Shown here: positions 1 to 8,983 of the stretch, in pieces
Position numbering within the stretch: position 1 is the stretch's first letter
Layout of the letters: each line of letters begins with the position of its first letter
NCBI GenBank assembly: GCA_963728395.1
Contig: CAVSJJ010000003.1
Coordinates: forward strand, 930,001 to 994,000
Source: CAVSJJ01 sp963728395
GTDB lineage: Bacteria > Actinomycetota > Actinomycetes > Actinomycetales > Dermatophilaceae
DNA: 64,000 nt
Direction of reading: 5' to 3'
Notes under the pieces: generated by a model
The model's input: the letters and a program-made list of their open reading frames with translations, nothing else
Told to the model about the DNA's origin: nothing
Databases searched by the model: none
Program-made: the position numbers and the translations under genes

Positions 1-1285
1 GCTTGCTCATCCGCATCGCCCGCCCGAAGTCGCTCGTCCACACACTCGAGGCGAGGCCGTAGTCGACGTCGTTGGCCCAGCGGACCGCCTCGTCCTCGTC
101 GGTGAAGCGCTGGACGGTGATGACGGGCCCGAAGATCTCGTTCTGGATCGCCTCGTCGTGCTGCTGGAGGCCGCTGACGACGGTCGGCTCGAGGAAGAAG
201 CCGTCCCCGAGTGCGGCCACCCGGCCGCCGCCGGCGACGATGCTCGCGTAGTCGGGCAGCCGCTGCAGGAAGCCACTCACCCGGGCCAGCTGGGTGGGGT
301 TGTTGACCGGACCGAACAGCGCGTCGGCGTCGTCCGGCATACCGACCTTGGCCTCGTTGCGGGCGTACTCCGCGAGGGCGGCGACGAAGTCGTCGTGGAT
401 CCTCGGTCCGGCAAGGACGCGGGCCGCGGCGGTGCAGTCCTGGCCGGCGTTGAAGTAGCCGCCGATCGCGATGCCCTCGACGGCCTTCTCGATGTCGGCG
501 TCGTCGAAGACGACGACCGGCGCCTTGCCGCCCAGCTCGAGGTGGACCCGCTTGACCGCGTGGCTCGCACTCTGCGCCACCTCCATGCCGGCCCGCACCG
601 AGCCGGTGATCGCGACGAGCGCCGGGGTGTCGTGCTCGACGACGAGCCGACCGGTGTCGCGGTCGCCGGTGAGGACGTTGAACGTGCCCGGCGGAAGGAA
701 CTCCGCCGCGATCTCGGCCATGAGCAGGGTCGTCTCGGGGGTGGTGTCGCTCGGCTTGAGCACGACGGCGTTGCCGGCGGCGAGGGCCGGCGCGATCTTC
801 CAGGTCGCCATCATCATCGGGTAGTTCCACGGGGTGACCTGGCCGACGACGCCGATCGGCTCGCGCCGCACCCAGCTGGTGTGACCGGCCAGGTACTCCC
901 CGGCGGACTTGCCCTCGAGGATGCGGGCCGCCCCGGCGAAGAAGCGCAGCTCGTCGATCATCGGCGGCACCTCCTCCGCCTCGGTCAGCGCGTGCGGCTT
1001 ACCGGTGTTCTCGCCCTCGAGCCGGACGAACTCGTCGGCGCGGCGCTCGATGGCGTCGGCGAAGTCGAGCAGGGCCTTCTGCCGGTCCTTCGGCGTCAGC
1101 TCGGACCACGTCTCGAACGCGCTCGAGGCGGCGGCATAGGCGGCGTCGACGTCCGCGGCGGTGCTGACCGGGGCCTGCGCGACGACCTGCCCGGTGGCCG
1201 GGTTGACGATGTCGGAGACGGAATCACCACGGCTCTGGACATACTCGCCACCGATGAAGTTGCGCAGCTGACGGGGTTCGCTCAC
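1..1285 (-). CDS. NAD(P)-dependent aldehyde dehydrogenase, aminobutyraldehyde type (3' end outside window)
   Basis: Oxidises an aldehyde to the acid, most likely the aminoaldehyde produced by the neighbouring class III aminotransferase. The frame is open from a GTG at 1285 to the window edge, giving 428 residues without a stop. The general-base Glu lies in LELGGKAP (about residue 250) and the nucleophilic Cys in FNAGQDC (about residue 284), the usual 34-residue spacing; the motif TPWNYPMMM of the cofactor site is also present. It is divergent from the Lrp-type regulator at 1467, with a shared 180-bp control region. The family assignment is secure; the substrate (gamma-aminobutyraldehyde or a related betaine-type aldehyde) is inferred from context. 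Confidence 0.9.
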   Translation of the reverse strand, partial: MSEPRQLRNFIGGEYVQSRGDSVSDIVNPATGQVVAQAPVSTAADVDAAYAAASSAFETWSELTPKDRQKALLDFADAIERRADEFVRLEGENTGKPHALTEAEEVPPMIDELRFFAGAARILEGKSAGEYLAGHTSWVRREPIGVVGQVTPWNYPMMMATWKIAPALAAGNAVVLKPSDTTPETTLLMAEIAAEFLPPGTFNVLTGDRDTGRLVVEHDTPALVAITGSVRAGMEVAQSASHAVKRVHLELGGKAPVVVFDDADIEKAVEGIAIGGYFNAGQDCTAAARVLAGPRIHDDFVAALAEYARNEAKVGMPDDADALFGPVNNPTQLARVSGFLQRLPDYASIVAGGGRVAALGDGFFLEPTVVSGLQQHDEAIQNEIFGPVITVQRFTDEDEAVRWANDVDYGLASSVWTSDFGRAMRMSK

Positions 1286-1335
1286 GGCCGTGTCGCTCCT
1301 GATCCGAGGTCCGGACGGTCTGGTTGATGCGGAGC

Positions 1336-1363
1336 ACTCTAGCCCCGAGACCGAGGAAATCAA
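1336..1363 (-). promoter_or_regulatory. Putative promoter of the aldehyde dehydrogenase gene
   Basis: Read on the minus strand, a -35 TTGATT (1358-1363) and a -10 TAGAGT (1336-1341) are separated by 16 bp. The segment is clearly richer in A/T than its surroundings and lies about 50 bp before the GTG start. Confidence 0.45.
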
Positions 1364-1378
1364 TAGGCTGAGTGTTTC
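1356..1378. promoter_or_regulatory. Imperfect dyad, possible Lrp-family operator
   Basis: GAAA-N5-AGGCT-N5-TTTC forms an imperfect 23-bp dyad that overlaps the proposed -35 of the divergent aldehyde dehydrogenase promoter. Lrp/AsnC regulators commonly bind such A/T-flanked dyads next to their own gene. The assignment rests on position and symmetry only. Confidence 0.35.
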
Positions 1379-1466
1379 TGTTGTGTGAATTCGCTGTCCG
1401 AAGGGCCGACTCGCCACTGATTCCGTTGCCGACACACTTGCCAACCATCGAGATCCGAGACACGAT

Positions 1467-1958
1467 GTGCCGGTGGCGAGAGCGGCGCGATCCAGACCGC
1501 CGGCCCCTGAGGCGAAGCTCGACGAGGTGGCGAAGGCCATCATCGAGCTCCTCCAGGAGGACGGCCGACAGTCGTATGCCGCCATCGCCAAGGCCGTCGG
1601 CCTGTCCGAGGCAGCCGTTCGTCAGCGGGTCCAGCGGATGCTCGACTCCGGCCTCATGCAGATCGTCGCCGTCACCGACCCCCTCCAGGTGGGGTTCCGG
1701 CGCCAGGCGATGATCGGCATCCGGGCCGAGGGCGACCTGCTCCGGATCGGTGACGCCCTGACCGCACTGCAGGACGTCGACTACGTCGTGACGACCGCGG
1801 GCAGCTTCGACTTCCTTGTCGAGGTCGTGTGCGAGGACGACGACCACCTCCTCGAGCTGCTCTCGACCCGGATCCGCGCGCTGCCCGGCGTGACCGAGAC
1901 CGAGACGTTCGTCTACCTGAAACTCAACAAGCAGCACTACAACTGGGGTACGAGATGA
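1467..1958 (+). CDS. Lrp/AsnC-family transcriptional regulator
   Basis: A 163-aa regulator with an N-terminal winged helix-turn-helix (about residues 17-65, with ELLQEDGRQSYAAIAKAVGL and AAVRQRVQRM) and a C-terminal ligand-binding (RAM) domain (about 75-150). The GTG at 1467 gives a family-typical length. Its TGA overlaps the ATG of the aminotransferase by 4 bp (ATGA), so the two are translationally coupled. It probably controls this operon and the divergent aldehyde dehydrogenase in response to an amine or amino acid; this role is inferred from position. Confidence 0.9.
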   Translation: MPVARAARSRPPAPEAKLDEVAKAIIELLQEDGRQSYAAIAKAVGLSEAAVRQRVQRMLDSGLMQIVAVTDPLQVGFRRQAMIGIRAEGDLLRIGDALTALQDVDYVVTTAGSFDFLVEVVCEDDDHLLELLSTRIRALPGVTETETFVYLKLNKQHYNWGTR

Positions 1959-3394
1959 CGACTGAGCCCTCCGCGATCTGGGAGCCCTCCTCCGACCGGC
2001 ACACCCACACCGGGAAGCTGTACTCCGAGGCGGCCCGGGACCACCTATGGATGCACTTCACCCGGCACTCGGTCTTCGAGGACCCCGGGGACGGCGGCCT
2101 CGGCCACAGCGTGCCGATCATCACCCGCGGCGAGGGCTACAAGATCTACGACGACCGGGGTCGGGAGTACATCGACGGCCTCTCCGGCCTCTTCGTCAAC
2201 CAGGTCGGCCACGGACGCACCGAGATCGCCGACGCGATGGCCGCCCAGGCCCGCGAGCTGGCGTTCTTCCCGCTGTGGTCCTATGCCCACCCGCGGGCCA
2301 TCGAGCTCGCGGAGCGACTGGCGGCGAACGCGCCCGGCGACCTGAACCGGGTCTTCTTCACGACCGGCGGCGGCGAGGCCGTCGAGACGGCGTGGAAGCT
2401 GGCCAAGCAGTACTTCAAGCTGACCGGCAAGCCGACGAAGACGAAGGTCATCAGCCGTTCCGTCGCCTACCACGGCACCCCGCACGGGGCCCTGTCGATC
2501 ACCGGCATACCGGCGGCGAAGGCGACATTCGAACCCCTCGTCCCCGGCGCGGTCAAGGTGCCGAACACGAACTTCTACCGCGCGCCGGAGCACCTGCGCG
2601 AGGACGAGAAGGCCTTCGGCCGCTGGGCCGCGGACCGGATCGGCGAGGCGATCGAGTTCGAGGGACCGGATACGGTCGCGGCCGTCTTCCTCGAGCCGGT
2701 CCAGAACTCCGGTGGCTGCTTCCCGCCGCCCCCGGGGTACTTCGACCGGGTCCGGGAGATCTGCGACGAGTACGACGTCCTCCTCGTCTCCGACGAGACG
2801 ATCTGCGCGTTCGGCCGGATCGGCTCGATGTTCGCCTGTGACGACCTCGGGTACATCCCCGACATCATCACGACGGCCAAGGGCGTGACGTCCGGCTACG
2901 CCCCGCTCGGCCTCATGATCGCCAGCGACCGGCTCTTCGAGCCGTTCAGGCACGGGACGACGTTCTTCCCGCACGGGTACACGTGGGGCGGCCACCCGGT
3001 CAGCGCGGCGGCCGCCATGGCCAACCTCGACATCTTCGACGCCGAGGGCCTCAACGACCACGTCAAGGAGAACGGGCCCCGCTTCAAGGCCTCCCTCGAC
3101 ACCCTGCTCGACCTGCCCATCGTCGGCGACGTCCGCGGCGCCGGGTTCTTCTACGGGATCGAGCTGGTCAAGGACAAGGCGACCCGCGAGACGTTCGACG
3201 ACGACGAGTCCGAGCGGCTGCTGCGTGGGTTCCTCTCCAAGGCCCTCTTCGACGCCGGGCTCTACTGTCGCGCGGACGACCGGGGCGACCCCGTGGTCCA
3301 GCTCGCCCCGCCCCTCATCATCGGGCCCGAGCAGTTCGAGGAGATCACCTCGCGCCTCCGGTCGGTCCTCAGCGAGGCCTGGAACCGCCTCTGA
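1955..3394 (+). CDS. Class III PLP aminotransferase (putrescine/diamine--pyruvate type)
   Basis: A 479-aa omega-aminotransferase predicted to move the terminal amino group of a diamine or omega-amino acid to pyruvate or a similar acceptor. Visible family marks are the GGGEAVETAWKLA segment, the PLP-contacting Asp in VLLVSDETICAFGR, and the Schiff-base Lys in TAKGVTSGYAPLG (about Lys309). The ATG at 1955 is chosen over a GTG further upstream because it overlaps the regulator's stop and begins the recognisable N-terminus. With the divergent aldehyde dehydrogenase it makes a plausible route from putrescine to 4-aminobutyrate. Beta-alanine-pyruvate aminotransferase is an alternative specificity. 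Confidence 0.92.
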   Translation: MTTEPSAIWEPSSDRHTHTGKLYSEAARDHLWMHFTRHSVFEDPGDGGLGHSVPIITRGEGYKIYDDRGREYIDGLSGLFVNQVGHGRTEIADAMAAQARELAFFPLWSYAHPRAIELAERLAANAPGDLNRVFFTTGGGEAVETAWKLAKQYFKLTGKPTKTKVISRSVAYHGTPHGALSITGIPAAKATFEPLVPGAVKVPNTNFYRAPEHLREDEKAFGRWAADRIGEAIEFEGPDTVAAVFLEPVQNSGGCFPPPPGYFDRVREICDEYDVLLVSDETICAFGRIGSMFACDDLGYIPDIITTAKGVTSGYAPLGLMIASDRLFEPFRHGTTFFPHGYTWGGHPVSAAAAMANLDIFDAEGLNDHVKENGPRFKASLDTLLDLPIVGDVRGAGFFYGIELVKDKATRETFDDDESERLLRGFLSKALFDAGLYCRADDRGDPVVQLAPPLIIGPEQFEEITSRLRSVLSEAWNRL

Positions 3395-3408
3395 CCCGGG
3401 GGTGCGAG

Positions 3409-4794
3409 GTGAGCGCCGCCGGTGCCCTTCCCCTGTGGTGGGAGGGCACCGAGGCATCGCGAAGCGACGGCGGCACACCCCGACCGGCGTCCCCGGACCT
3501 GCCGGCGGCCGCGGACGTCGTCGTCGTCGGGGGCGGCTACACCGGGCTGTGGACCGCCTACTACCTCCTGCGCGACGACCCGACCCGCTCGGTGCTCGTC
3601 CTCGAGGCCGAGCACGTGGGCTTCGGCGCAAGCGGGCGCAACGGCGGCTGGGTCTCGGCGCTCTACCCCGTCTCCCCCGATGTCATCGCGGCCCGCCACG
3701 GCCGAGCCGCGACGCTCGACCTGCTCACGGCACTGCGCGACACGGTCGCCGAGGTGGGCGCCGTGTCCGCGGCCGAGCAGATCGACGCAGGTTTCGTCCG
3801 GGGCGGGACCCTCCTCGTCGCCCGGGGCCGGGCGCAGGAGGCCCGGGCCCGGTCGTATGCCGCGCACGGCGCCGGGTGGGGTGACGGGACGATCTGGCTC
3901 GGGCGGGCCGAGCTCTCCGAGCGGCTGCGCGTCGCGGACGCCCGGGGCGCGACGTTCAACCCGCACTGCGCTCGCGTGCATCCGCGCCGGCTCGCGGACG
4001 GCCTGGCGAGGGCCGTCCGTCGCCGGGGAGGTGTTATCGCCGAAGGGGCGCCGGTGGACACGGCCGGGCCGGGGTGGGTGGCCCTCGCCGACGGTCGTCG
4101 GGTCCGGGCCGGGCACGTCCTCCGGGCCACCGAGGCCTACACCGCGCGGCTGCCCGGTCTGCGGCGGCGGATCGCGGCCGTCTACTCCCTCATGGTCGCG
4201 ACCGAGCCGCTGTCCGCCCGGCGATGGGCCGCGATCGGCCTCGGCGAGCGCGAGGTGTTCGCCGACCACGGCCACGTCGTCGTCTACGGCCAACGGACCG
4301 TCGATGACCGGATCGCCTTCGGCGGCCGGGGGGCGCCCTACCACTGGGCCTCGGCACTGGACCCGCGCTTCGACCGTGACGAGGCGGTGTTCGCGGCCCT
4401 CCGGGCGACCCTGCTGCGGATGCTGCCCCAGCTCGACGGAGTCACCTTCACCCACGCCTGGGGCGGTCCGCTCGCCATCGCCCGCGACTGGCACCCGGCG
4501 GTGGGCTACGACGCGGCCGCCCGGGTCGGCTGGGCCGGGGGCTACGTCGGCGACGGCGTCGCGGCCAGCAACCTCGCCGGTCGCAGCCTCGCCGACCTCG
4601 TGGCGGGGCGCCCGACGGCGCTGACGCGGCTGCCGTGGGTGGCGCACCACTCCCCCTCGTGGGAGCCGGAGCCGCTGCGGTGGCTCGGCATCAACGCCGG
4701 CCTGCGGCTGGCAGGGCTGGCCGACCGGGAGGAACGGCTGAGCGGCCGCCCTGCCCGGCTGGGCCACGCGCTCCGGCTGCTGACCCACCGCTGA
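3409..4794 (+). CDS. FAD-dependent amine oxidase/oxidoreductase (DAO family, PuuB-like)
   Basis: A 461-aa DAO-fold oxidoreductase. The Rossmann FAD motif VVVVGGGYTGLWTAYYL lies at about residues 37-53, followed by FGASGRNGGW as in gamma-glutamylputrescine oxidase-like proteins; the C-terminal GYVGDGVAASNLAGR completes the FAD site. The GTG at 3409 lies 14 bp after the aminotransferase stop and behind a purine-rich stretch, so it is the third gene of the operon. Likely role: oxidative deamination of an amine in the same catabolic pathway; the precise substrate is not visible. The 3' end carries an 11-bp triplication that includes the stop codon. Confidence 0.85.
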   Translation: MSAAGALPLWWEGTEASRSDGGTPRPASPDLPAAADVVVVGGGYTGLWTAYYLLRDDPTRSVLVLEAEHVGFGASGRNGGWVSALYPVSPDVIAARHGRAATLDLLTALRDTVAEVGAVSAAEQIDAGFVRGGTLLVARGRAQEARARSYAAHGAGWGDGTIWLGRAELSERLRVADARGATFNPHCARVHPRRLADGLARAVRRRGGVIAEGAPVDTAGPGWVALADGRRVRAGHVLRATEAYTARLPGLRRRIAAVYSLMVATEPLSARRWAAIGLGEREVFADHGHVVVYGQRTVDDRIAFGGRGAPYHWASALDPRFDRDEAVFAALRATLLRMLPQLDGVTFTHAWGGPLAIARDWHPAVGYDAAARVGWAGGYVGDGVAASNLAGRSLADLVAGRPTALTRLPWVAHHSPSWEPEPLRWLGINAGLRLAGLADREERLSGRPARLGHALRLLTHR

Positions 4795-4813
4795 CCCACC
4801 GCCGACCCACCGC
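4781..4813 (+). repeat. Three tandem 11-bp units spanning the oxidoreductase stop codon
   Basis: Units at 4781, 4792 and 4803 read TGACCCACCGC, TGACCCACCGC and CGACCCACCGC. The second copy supplies the TGA stop of the preceding gene, so the present C-terminus (LTHR) was set by a slippage-type duplication. Copy number could differ between strains. Confidence 0.8.
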
Positions 4814-4855
4814 CGCCCCGGTCATTGCGCCTTTCGTATGCCTTGCTGAAAATTC

Positions 4856-4882
4856 CTCAGGTCGGGGAGGGCCCTGCCGATT
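4856..4882 (+). promoter_or_regulatory. Putative flagellar/chemotaxis-type (sigma-28-like) promoter
   Basis: CTCAGGTC (4856-4863) and GCCGATT (4876-4882) resemble promoters read by FliA/WhiG-type sigma factors (consensus near TAAA-N15-GCCGATAA). The site lies about 45 bp upstream of the chemoreceptor gene. A CTGCCGA-T-TCGGCAG dyad (4874-4888) covers the -10 element. Confidence 0.5.
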
Positions 4883-4925
4883 CGGCAGATGAGACCCACC
4901 CGGACCGAGCCGAAGTGAGACCCCC

Positions 4926-6542
4926 ATGGACCACGCAGCCCATCGCGGAGCGCTCGCGTTCCTGCGCAACCTCCAGACCTCCCGCAAGCTGCTCGCCGGC
5001 TTCAGCGTCATGGCGGTGATGATGGTGCTGGTCGGCACGCTGGGGATCATCCGGCTCGGCGCCGCCGATGCGAGCTTGGCGGCCATCCATGACCGCAACA
5101 TGCTGGCCGCGGACCATCTGGGCGACGCGTATGCGGGCTTCCAGAAGATGCGGTACGCCGCCGTCACCCCGGCCGTCGGGACCGACCCGGCGGCGCGCAA
5201 GGCAGCCGAGGCGAAGATCCCGGCGGCGGACGCGTTCGTCGACGAGGCGTGGGCGAGCTACCTGAGGACGACGGACGTCCCCGACTCCTCCGGGCTGCGG
5301 GACACCTTCGTCGCAGACCTGGCCCGCTACCGCAACATCAGGGAGACCCAGCTGCTGCCGCTGGCCGACGCCGGCAGGATCCCCGCCTTCACCGCGCTGG
5401 TGGGCTCGACCTTCGCCCCGCTGGCCACCGAGATGGACCAGACCCTCGTCGACCTCAAGGGCACCGAGGAGAAGGCGGCCCAGGCGGACATCGCCGCGGC
5501 CAATGCCGACTACACCAGCGCCCGTAACCTCATCATCGGGGTCATCGCCGCCGCCCTCGTGCTGGCCGTGCTGATGGCGATGGGGCTGGGCCGGATGATC
5601 TCCAAGCCGCTGCACGAGACGGTCGGGGTGTTGGAGGGCCTGGCCGACGGCAAGCTGGACCAGTCGGTGAAGGTCACCTCCACCGACGAGGTCGGCGCGA
5701 TGGGCACCGCGTTGAACAAGGCGATCACCCGGCTGCGCGAGACCATGTCCACCATCGGCACCAACGCCGAGGGCCTGGCCGCCTCCTCCGAGGAGCTGTC
5801 CGCGGTCTCGGCCCAGATGTCCGGCACCGCCGAGTCCTCCGCCTCCCAGGCCAACCTCGTCTCCGCCGCCGCCGAACAGGTCTCCCGCAACGTCCAGACC
5901 GTCGCCACCGGCACCGAGGAGATGTCCGCCTCCATCCGCGAGATCGCCAAGAACGCCCAGGACGCCGCCGGCGTCGCCGCCCAGGCCGTCGCCGTCGCCG
6001 AACACACCACCGCCACCGTCGCCGCCCTGGGCGCCTCCTCCGCCGAGATCGGCAACGTCATCAAGGTCATCACCTCCATCGCCGAACAAACCAACCTCCT
6101 GGCCCTCAACGCCACCATCGAAGCCGCCCGCGCCGGCGAAGCAGGCAAGGGCTTCGCCGTCGTCGCCGGCGAGGTCAAGGAACTGGCCCAGGAAACCTCC
6201 AAGGCCACCGAGGACATCGGCGGACGCATCGCCGCCATCCAGGCCGACACCGAAGCCGCCGTCACCGCCATCACCCAGATCTCCGCGATCATCGCCCAGA
6301 TCAACGACACCCAAGCCACCATCGCCTCCGCCGTCGAAGAACAGACCGCCACCACCAACGAGATGGGCCGCAACATCGCCGAAGCCGCCACCGGCTCCAC
6401 CGACATCGCCACCAACATCACCGGCGTCGCCCGCTCCGCCGCCGACACCACCACCGCCGCCACCTCCACCAGCGGAGCAGCCGACGAACTCTCCACCATG
6501 GCCGCCACCCTCCAAAAGCTCGTCGCCCAGTTCAGCTACTGA
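4926..6542 (+). CDS. Methyl-accepting chemotaxis protein
   Basis: A 538-aa transmembrane chemoreceptor. TM1 is about residues 22-43, an extracellular four-helix sensor follows to about 198, TM2 is about 200-221, then HAMP (about 222-275) and the coiled-coil signalling domain. The CheA/CheW contact tip is clear (EQTNLLALNATIEAARAGEA, from about residue 387). It detects an unknown ligand and would signal to CheA, which is not in this window. The cytoplasmic half differs in codon use from the N-terminal half: from about 5750 nearly all codons end in C and, past 6080, GAA and CAA replace the GAG and CAG used elsewhere. This suggests exchange with receptor paralogues. Confidence 0.95.
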   Translation: MDHAAHRGALAFLRNLQTSRKLLAGFSVMAVMMVLVGTLGIIRLGAADASLAAIHDRNMLAADHLGDAYAGFQKMRYAAVTPAVGTDPAARKAAEAKIPAADAFVDEAWASYLRTTDVPDSSGLRDTFVADLARYRNIRETQLLPLADAGRIPAFTALVGSTFAPLATEMDQTLVDLKGTEEKAAQADIAAANADYTSARNLIIGVIAAALVLAVLMAMGLGRMISKPLHETVGVLEGLADGKLDQSVKVTSTDEVGAMGTALNKAITRLRETMSTIGTNAEGLAASSEELSAVSAQMSGTAESSASQANLVSAAAEQVSRNVQTVATGTEEMSASIREIAKNAQDAAGVAAQAVAVAEHTTATVAALGASSAEIGNVIKVITSIAEQTNLLALNATIEAARAGEAGKGFAVVAGEVKELAQETSKATEDIGGRIAAIQADTEAAVTAITQISAIIAQINDTQATIASAVEEQTATTNEMGRNIAEAATGSTDIATNITGVARSAADTTTAATSTSGAADELSTMAATLQKLVAQFSY

Positions 6543-6573
6543 CCTCGGCGGCCGGTAATCCACGGGGCCTACA

Positions 6574-7722
6574 GTGACGGCCATGGCCCCCGACCGGCCC
6601 GAGGTCCACACCCTCGGCGAGCTCACCGACCTGTTGGCATCCGGGGCGGACCTCGGTGGGCGGCGCCTCCAGGGCCTGGACCTCGGCCCGGTCGAGAGCC
6701 GGCTCCTGCGCCATACCGACCTGCGCGGCCTCGTCGTCCTCGGCGGCCGGGTCTCCCCCGACCTCGAGCGTCACCTGCGGGCTCACGGCGCCCTCGTCTT
6801 CCCGTCGGACCCGAGCATTCCCGTCGACCCCTACCGCGGACACCTCTACACCGCGGACGAGCTCTACGCGGGCCTGCGGGCCGGGGGGTACCCCGCGACC
6901 GCCGACGCCCGCGCCTTCGCGTGGTACCTCGAGCGCCGGACCCGGCGGGACATCTACGCCACGCTGCTGCGCGCCATCCACGACGACGCGATGACCGACG
7001 CTCTCGACGAATGGCTCGACGCCTTCCCCGTCGTCGGGGTGATGGGCGGGCACGCCGTCCATCGCGGGTCGCCCGAGTATGCCGCGGCCGCCCGGCTCGG
7101 CCACCGGCTCGCCGAGGCGGGGCTCGTCGTCGCGACCGGTGGTGGCCCCGGGGCGATGGAGGCCGCCAACCTCGGTGCGGCGGCACGGGACGCCGAGGCC
7201 CTCGACCGGGCGGTGGCCACTCTCGGCGCGGCGCCCGGCTGGGACCACGACCTCGCCGCCTGGGCGGGCCTCGCGCTCGAGGTGCGCAACCGGGTCCTCC
7301 CCGGGAGCGACGGCCAGGGCATCCCCGAGCATCCGCGCAGCGTCGGCATCCCCACCTGGTTCTACGGCCACGAGCCGTCGAACGTCTTCCCCGACGCGAT
7401 CGCGAAGTACTTCTCCAACGCGCTGCGCGAGGACGGCCTGCTCGCGCGAAGCGACGCGGGCGTCGTCGTGCTGCCCGGGGCGGCCGGCACGGCCCAGGAG
7501 GTGTTCCAGACGGCCACCCGCCTCTACTACGCCCGCCCGAACGGCCCCCTCCCGCCCCTCGTCCTCGTCGGGGAGCGGCAGTGGACCCGGACGGTCCCGG
7601 TCTGGCCCGCGTTGTGCGCCCTCGGGGAGGGCAGGCGGATGGGAGGCGCCATCCATCTCGTCGGCGACGTCGAGGATGCCGCCGCCGTCGTGATCGAAGC
7701 CCGGGCCGCCCTCGGAGGCTAG
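6574..7722 (+). CDS. LOG-family (nucleotide phosphoribohydrolase-like) protein
   Basis: The Rossmann-like protein carries both LOG/lysine-decarboxylase-like motifs: GGGPGAMEAAN (about residue 190) and PGAAGTAQE (about 302). Relatives cleave nucleoside 5'-monophosphates to base and ribose phosphate; the name lysine decarboxylase is historical. At 382 aa it is longer than the plant LOG type (about 190-220 aa), with a roughly 140-residue N-terminal extension of unknown role. The GTG at 6574 is used because of the upstream GGGG; an ATG at 6583 is possible. Its last four bases overlap the convergent rlmN. Confidence 0.8.
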   Translation: MTAMAPDRPEVHTLGELTDLLASGADLGGRRLQGLDLGPVESRLLRHTDLRGLVVLGGRVSPDLERHLRAHGALVFPSDPSIPVDPYRGHLYTADELYAGLRAGGYPATADARAFAWYLERRTRRDIYATLLRAIHDDAMTDALDEWLDAFPVVGVMGGHAVHRGSPEYAAAARLGHRLAEAGLVVATGGGPGAMEAANLGAAARDAEALDRAVATLGAAPGWDHDLAAWAGLALEVRNRVLPGSDGQGIPEHPRSVGIPTWFYGHEPSNVFPDAIAKYFSNALREDGLLARSDAGVVVLPGAAGTAQEVFQTATRLYYARPNGPLPPLVLVGERQWTRTVPVWPALCALGEGRRMGGAIHLVGDVEDAAAVVIEARAALGG

Positions 7723-8951
7723 GCGGTCGAGACGGCGAGCTGACCGCAGGCGCCGTCGATCTCGGACCCGCGGGTGTCCCGGATCGTCGTCGGGATGCCC
7801 CGGCCGCGCAGCCGCTCGACGAACTGTTGCTCCACACCCGGCCGGGACGCCGTCCACGTCGAGCCGGGCGTCGGGTTGAGCGGGATCGGGTTGACGTGGA
7901 CCCAGCCACGGCCGCGGGCGAGGAGCTTCTCGGCGAGCAGCTCGGCGCGCCAAGCCTGGTCGTTCATGTCCCGGATCAGGGCGTACTCGATGCTGACCCG
8001 GCGCCCGGTCACCTCGAAGTAGCGACGGGCCGCGTCGATCGCCTCGTCGACCGGGTAGCGGGTGTTGAGCGGGACGAGCTCGTCGCGCAGCTCGTCGTCG
8101 GGCGCATGCAGCGAGAGCGCGAGCGTGACGGGCAGTCCCTCTCCGGCGAGCCGGTCGATGCCCGGGACGAGGCCGACCGTCGACATCGTGATGCCGCGCG
8201 CCGACATGCCGAGCCCGTCGGGCGCGCGGTCGACGAGCCGGCGGATCGCCGCGATGGAGGCTCGGTAGTTGGCCAGGGCCTCACCCATGCCCATGAAGAC
8301 GACGTTGGAGACCCTGGCCACCCCGCTCGGCACGGCGCTGCCGTCCGCCTCCTCCCCCTCTGACCCCAGTTCCGCCGCCGCGCCCCGCGGTGCCGCCGCA
8401 ACCTGGCCGCCGGCCAGCCGGCGGGCGGCACGCACGACCTGGTCGACGATCTCGGCGGTGGAGAGGTTGCGGGTCAGGCCCTCCTGCCCGGTCGCACAGA
8501 ACGGGCAGTTCATGCCACAACCGGCCTGGCTCGAGACGCACACCGTCGCCCGGTGCGGGTAGCGCATGAGGACCGACTCGACGATGGCGCCGTCATGCAG
8601 TCGCCATGCCGTCTTGACCGTGGCCCCCCGGTCGGCGGTGAGGGTGCGCACCGGCGAGACGAGGGTCGGCAGCAGGGCGCGGACGAGCTCGTCCCGGCCC
8701 GCCCTCGGCAGGTCGGTCATCTCCTCGGGGCGCTCGACGAGACGCTCGAAGTAGTGGGTCGAGAGCTGCCGGGCCCGGAAGCCGGGCAAGCCGAGCTCCT
8801 CGACGGCAGCCCGACGCTGCGCCGGGTCGAGGTCGGCAAGGTGGCGGGGCGGCGCGGCCCGGCGGGGCGCCGCGAGGGTCAGCTCGCCGGGTCGCGGACG
8901 GTGCTCCCGGGCGGGCTGGACGGGCGGGGCTTGGGGGGTGGTGTCGGACAT
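7719..8951 (-). CDS. rlmN: Dual-specificity 23S rRNA/tRNA adenine-C2 methyltransferase RlmN
   Basis: A radical-SAM enzyme that methylates C2 of A2503 in 23S rRNA and of A37 in some tRNAs. The CX3CX2C cluster motif is CGMNCPFC (Cys145, Cys149, Cys152), and the C-terminal resolving Cys lies in DGACGQL (about Cys402). At 410 aa it is somewhat long for the family: a low-complexity Ala/Glu/Gly insertion occupies about residues 181-210, between two conserved blocks. It is the last gene of the rpsB-to-cdsA block and ends in a 4-bp convergent overlap with the LOG-family gene. Confidence 0.96.
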   Translation of the reverse strand: MSDTTPQAPPVQPAREHRPRPGELTLAAPRRAAPPRHLADLDPAQRRAAVEELGLPGFRARQLSTHYFERLVERPEEMTDLPRAGRDELVRALLPTLVSPVRTLTADRGATVKTAWRLHDGAIVESVLMRYPHRATVCVSSQAGCGMNCPFCATGQEGLTRNLSTAEIVDQVVRAARRLAGGQVAAAPRGAAAELGSEGEEADGSAVPSGVARVSNVVFMGMGEALANYRASIAAIRRLVDRAPDGLGMSARGITMSTVGLVPGIDRLAGEGLPVTLALSLHAPDDELRDELVPLNTRYPVDEAIDAARRYFEVTGRRVSIEYALIRDMNDQAWRAELLAEKLLARGRGWVHVNPIPLNPTPGSTWTASRPGVEQQFVERLRGRGIPTTIRDTRGSEIDGACGQLAVSTA

Positions 8952-8983
8952 GGCCCGTCCAGTGTCTCAGCCGGCGCGGCCTC

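Noticed and set aside
4857..6626. Gly-rich 589-codon frame opposite the chemoreceptor
   Set aside because: Repetitive Gly/Asp composition results from reading the GCC/TCC-rich gene backwards; no start signal and no homology.
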